Assembly (NCBI GenBank): GCA_012270635.1
Contig: JAAXHX010000239.1
Coordinates: forward strand, 1-5,083
Length of the DNA: 5,083 nt
Source of the DNA: Dehalococcoidia bacterium
GTDB lineage: Bacteria; Chloroflexota; Dehalococcoidia; Plut-88900
Direction of reading: 5' to 3'
Shown here: positions 4,778 to 5,083 of the stretch, in pieces
How the letters are laid out: the number at the start of each line of letters is the position of its first letter
Position numbering within the stretch: position 1 is the first letter of the stretch
Program-made: the position numbers and the translations under genes
The notes under the pieces: model-generated
The model's input: only the letters and a program-made list of their open reading frames with translations
Database searches by the model: none
What the model was told of the DNA's origin: nothing

Positions 4778-5083
4778 GTGTCCGAGCTAGCCATCATTTC
4801 GGCCGACTCCCACTCGAACGAACCCGAGGAGATCTACGATCGGCTGCCCGCGGAATACCGGGCCCGCGCTCCCCATGAGGAGGTCATAGACGGCAAGAGA
4901 TACCTGGTCTACGACGGTCAGAGGCCATCGCCCATGGAGGCGCCCCACCCCCTCAACGAAGACGACATGCGTCGATACTGGCGGGACGGGGAGGCGTTGG
5001 GCCGCGTGCAGCACAGGGAAGGCGGGACCCACATCCCGACACGGCTGGCGGACCAGAAGGAGGACGGGGTCATCGCGGAGGTG
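4778..5083 (+). CDS. Amidohydrolase 3 (paralogue of amidohydrolase 2), N-terminal part, cut by the right window edge
   Basis: The frame is open for 102 codons from a GTG start to the window edge; a stop is not reached. The N-terminus (MSELAIISADSHSNEPEEI) aligns without gaps with that of amidohydrolase 2, sharing ISADSH at 7-12 and E15. Both continue with a conserved 'RlPa..R.R.PH.E.IDG..Y.v..G..P' stretch (about 22-50) and EDDM (61-64 here), then a region rich in charged residues ending RLADQKEDGVIAEV. The metal motif is again HxxE (H12, N14, E15), unlike amidohydrolase 1. The barrel and remaining metal ligands are outside the window. It follows amidohydrolase 2 by 12 bp and is almost certainly co-transcribed with it. 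The products may form a mixed complex or act on successive or related substrates; both are guesses. Confidence 0.88.
   Translation, partial: MSELAIISADSHSNEPEEIYDRLPAEYRARAPHEEVIDGKRYLVYDGQRPSPMEAPHPLNEDDMRRYWRDGEALGRVQHREGGTHIPTRLADQKEDGVIAEV

Overview
The window is about 5.1 kb of GC-rich bacterial DNA. It holds seven protein genes, two of them cut by the window ends, and no RNA genes, mobile elements, CRISPR arrays or clear terminators. Every gene belongs to a small-molecule enzyme or ligand-binding family: three amidohydrolases of the Amidohydro_2 / COG2159 type, one luciferase-like (probably F420-dependent) oxidoreductase, one short-chain dehydrogenase/reductase (SDR), one antibiotic-biosynthesis-monooxygenase (ABM) barrel protein and one SRPBCC ligand-binding protein. 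Promoter-like sites resemble ordinary sigma-70 sites (TTGACA / TATAAT). This mix suits a free-living bacterium with expanded oxidoreductase and amidohydrolase families, for example Chloroflexota (SAR202 / Dehalococcoidia relatives) or Actinobacteria. That placement is inferred from gene content only; there is no phylogenetic marker here.

Layout, left to right. The N-terminal 185 codons of amidohydrolase 1 run leftward from 557 off the left edge. A 106-bp divergent region (558-663) carries overlapping promoter candidates. The SRPBCC gene (664-1155, +) then meets the luciferase-like oxidoreductase gene (1117-2130, -) tail to tail, with a 39-bp coding overlap. A second divergent region (2131-2353) has a promoter candidate on each strand. 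To its right are the ABM protein (2354-2689, +) and the SDR (2752-3501, +), probably one transcript. A strong promoter candidate at 3541-3568 precedes amidohydrolase 2 (3665-4765, +) and a related amidohydrolase 3 (from 4778, +) that runs off the right edge. Those two look like an ancient tandem duplication with similar ribosome binding sites.

Taken together, this looks like part of a catabolic or modification locus for an unidentified organic substrate, possibly aromatic or cyclic. The luciferase-like enzyme and ABM protein could oxidise it, the SDR could interconvert an alcohol and a ketone, and the metal-dependent amidohydrolases could hydrolyse or decarboxylate it. The substrate and the order of steps cannot be read from the sequence. 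The most unexpected non-coding signal is a near-identical 16/17-bp element (GGGCCTAT, then T or CA, then GCCGGAC). It lies in the early leader of both leftward genes (585-600 and 2148-2164) and may be a shared operator for a regulator encoded outside the window.
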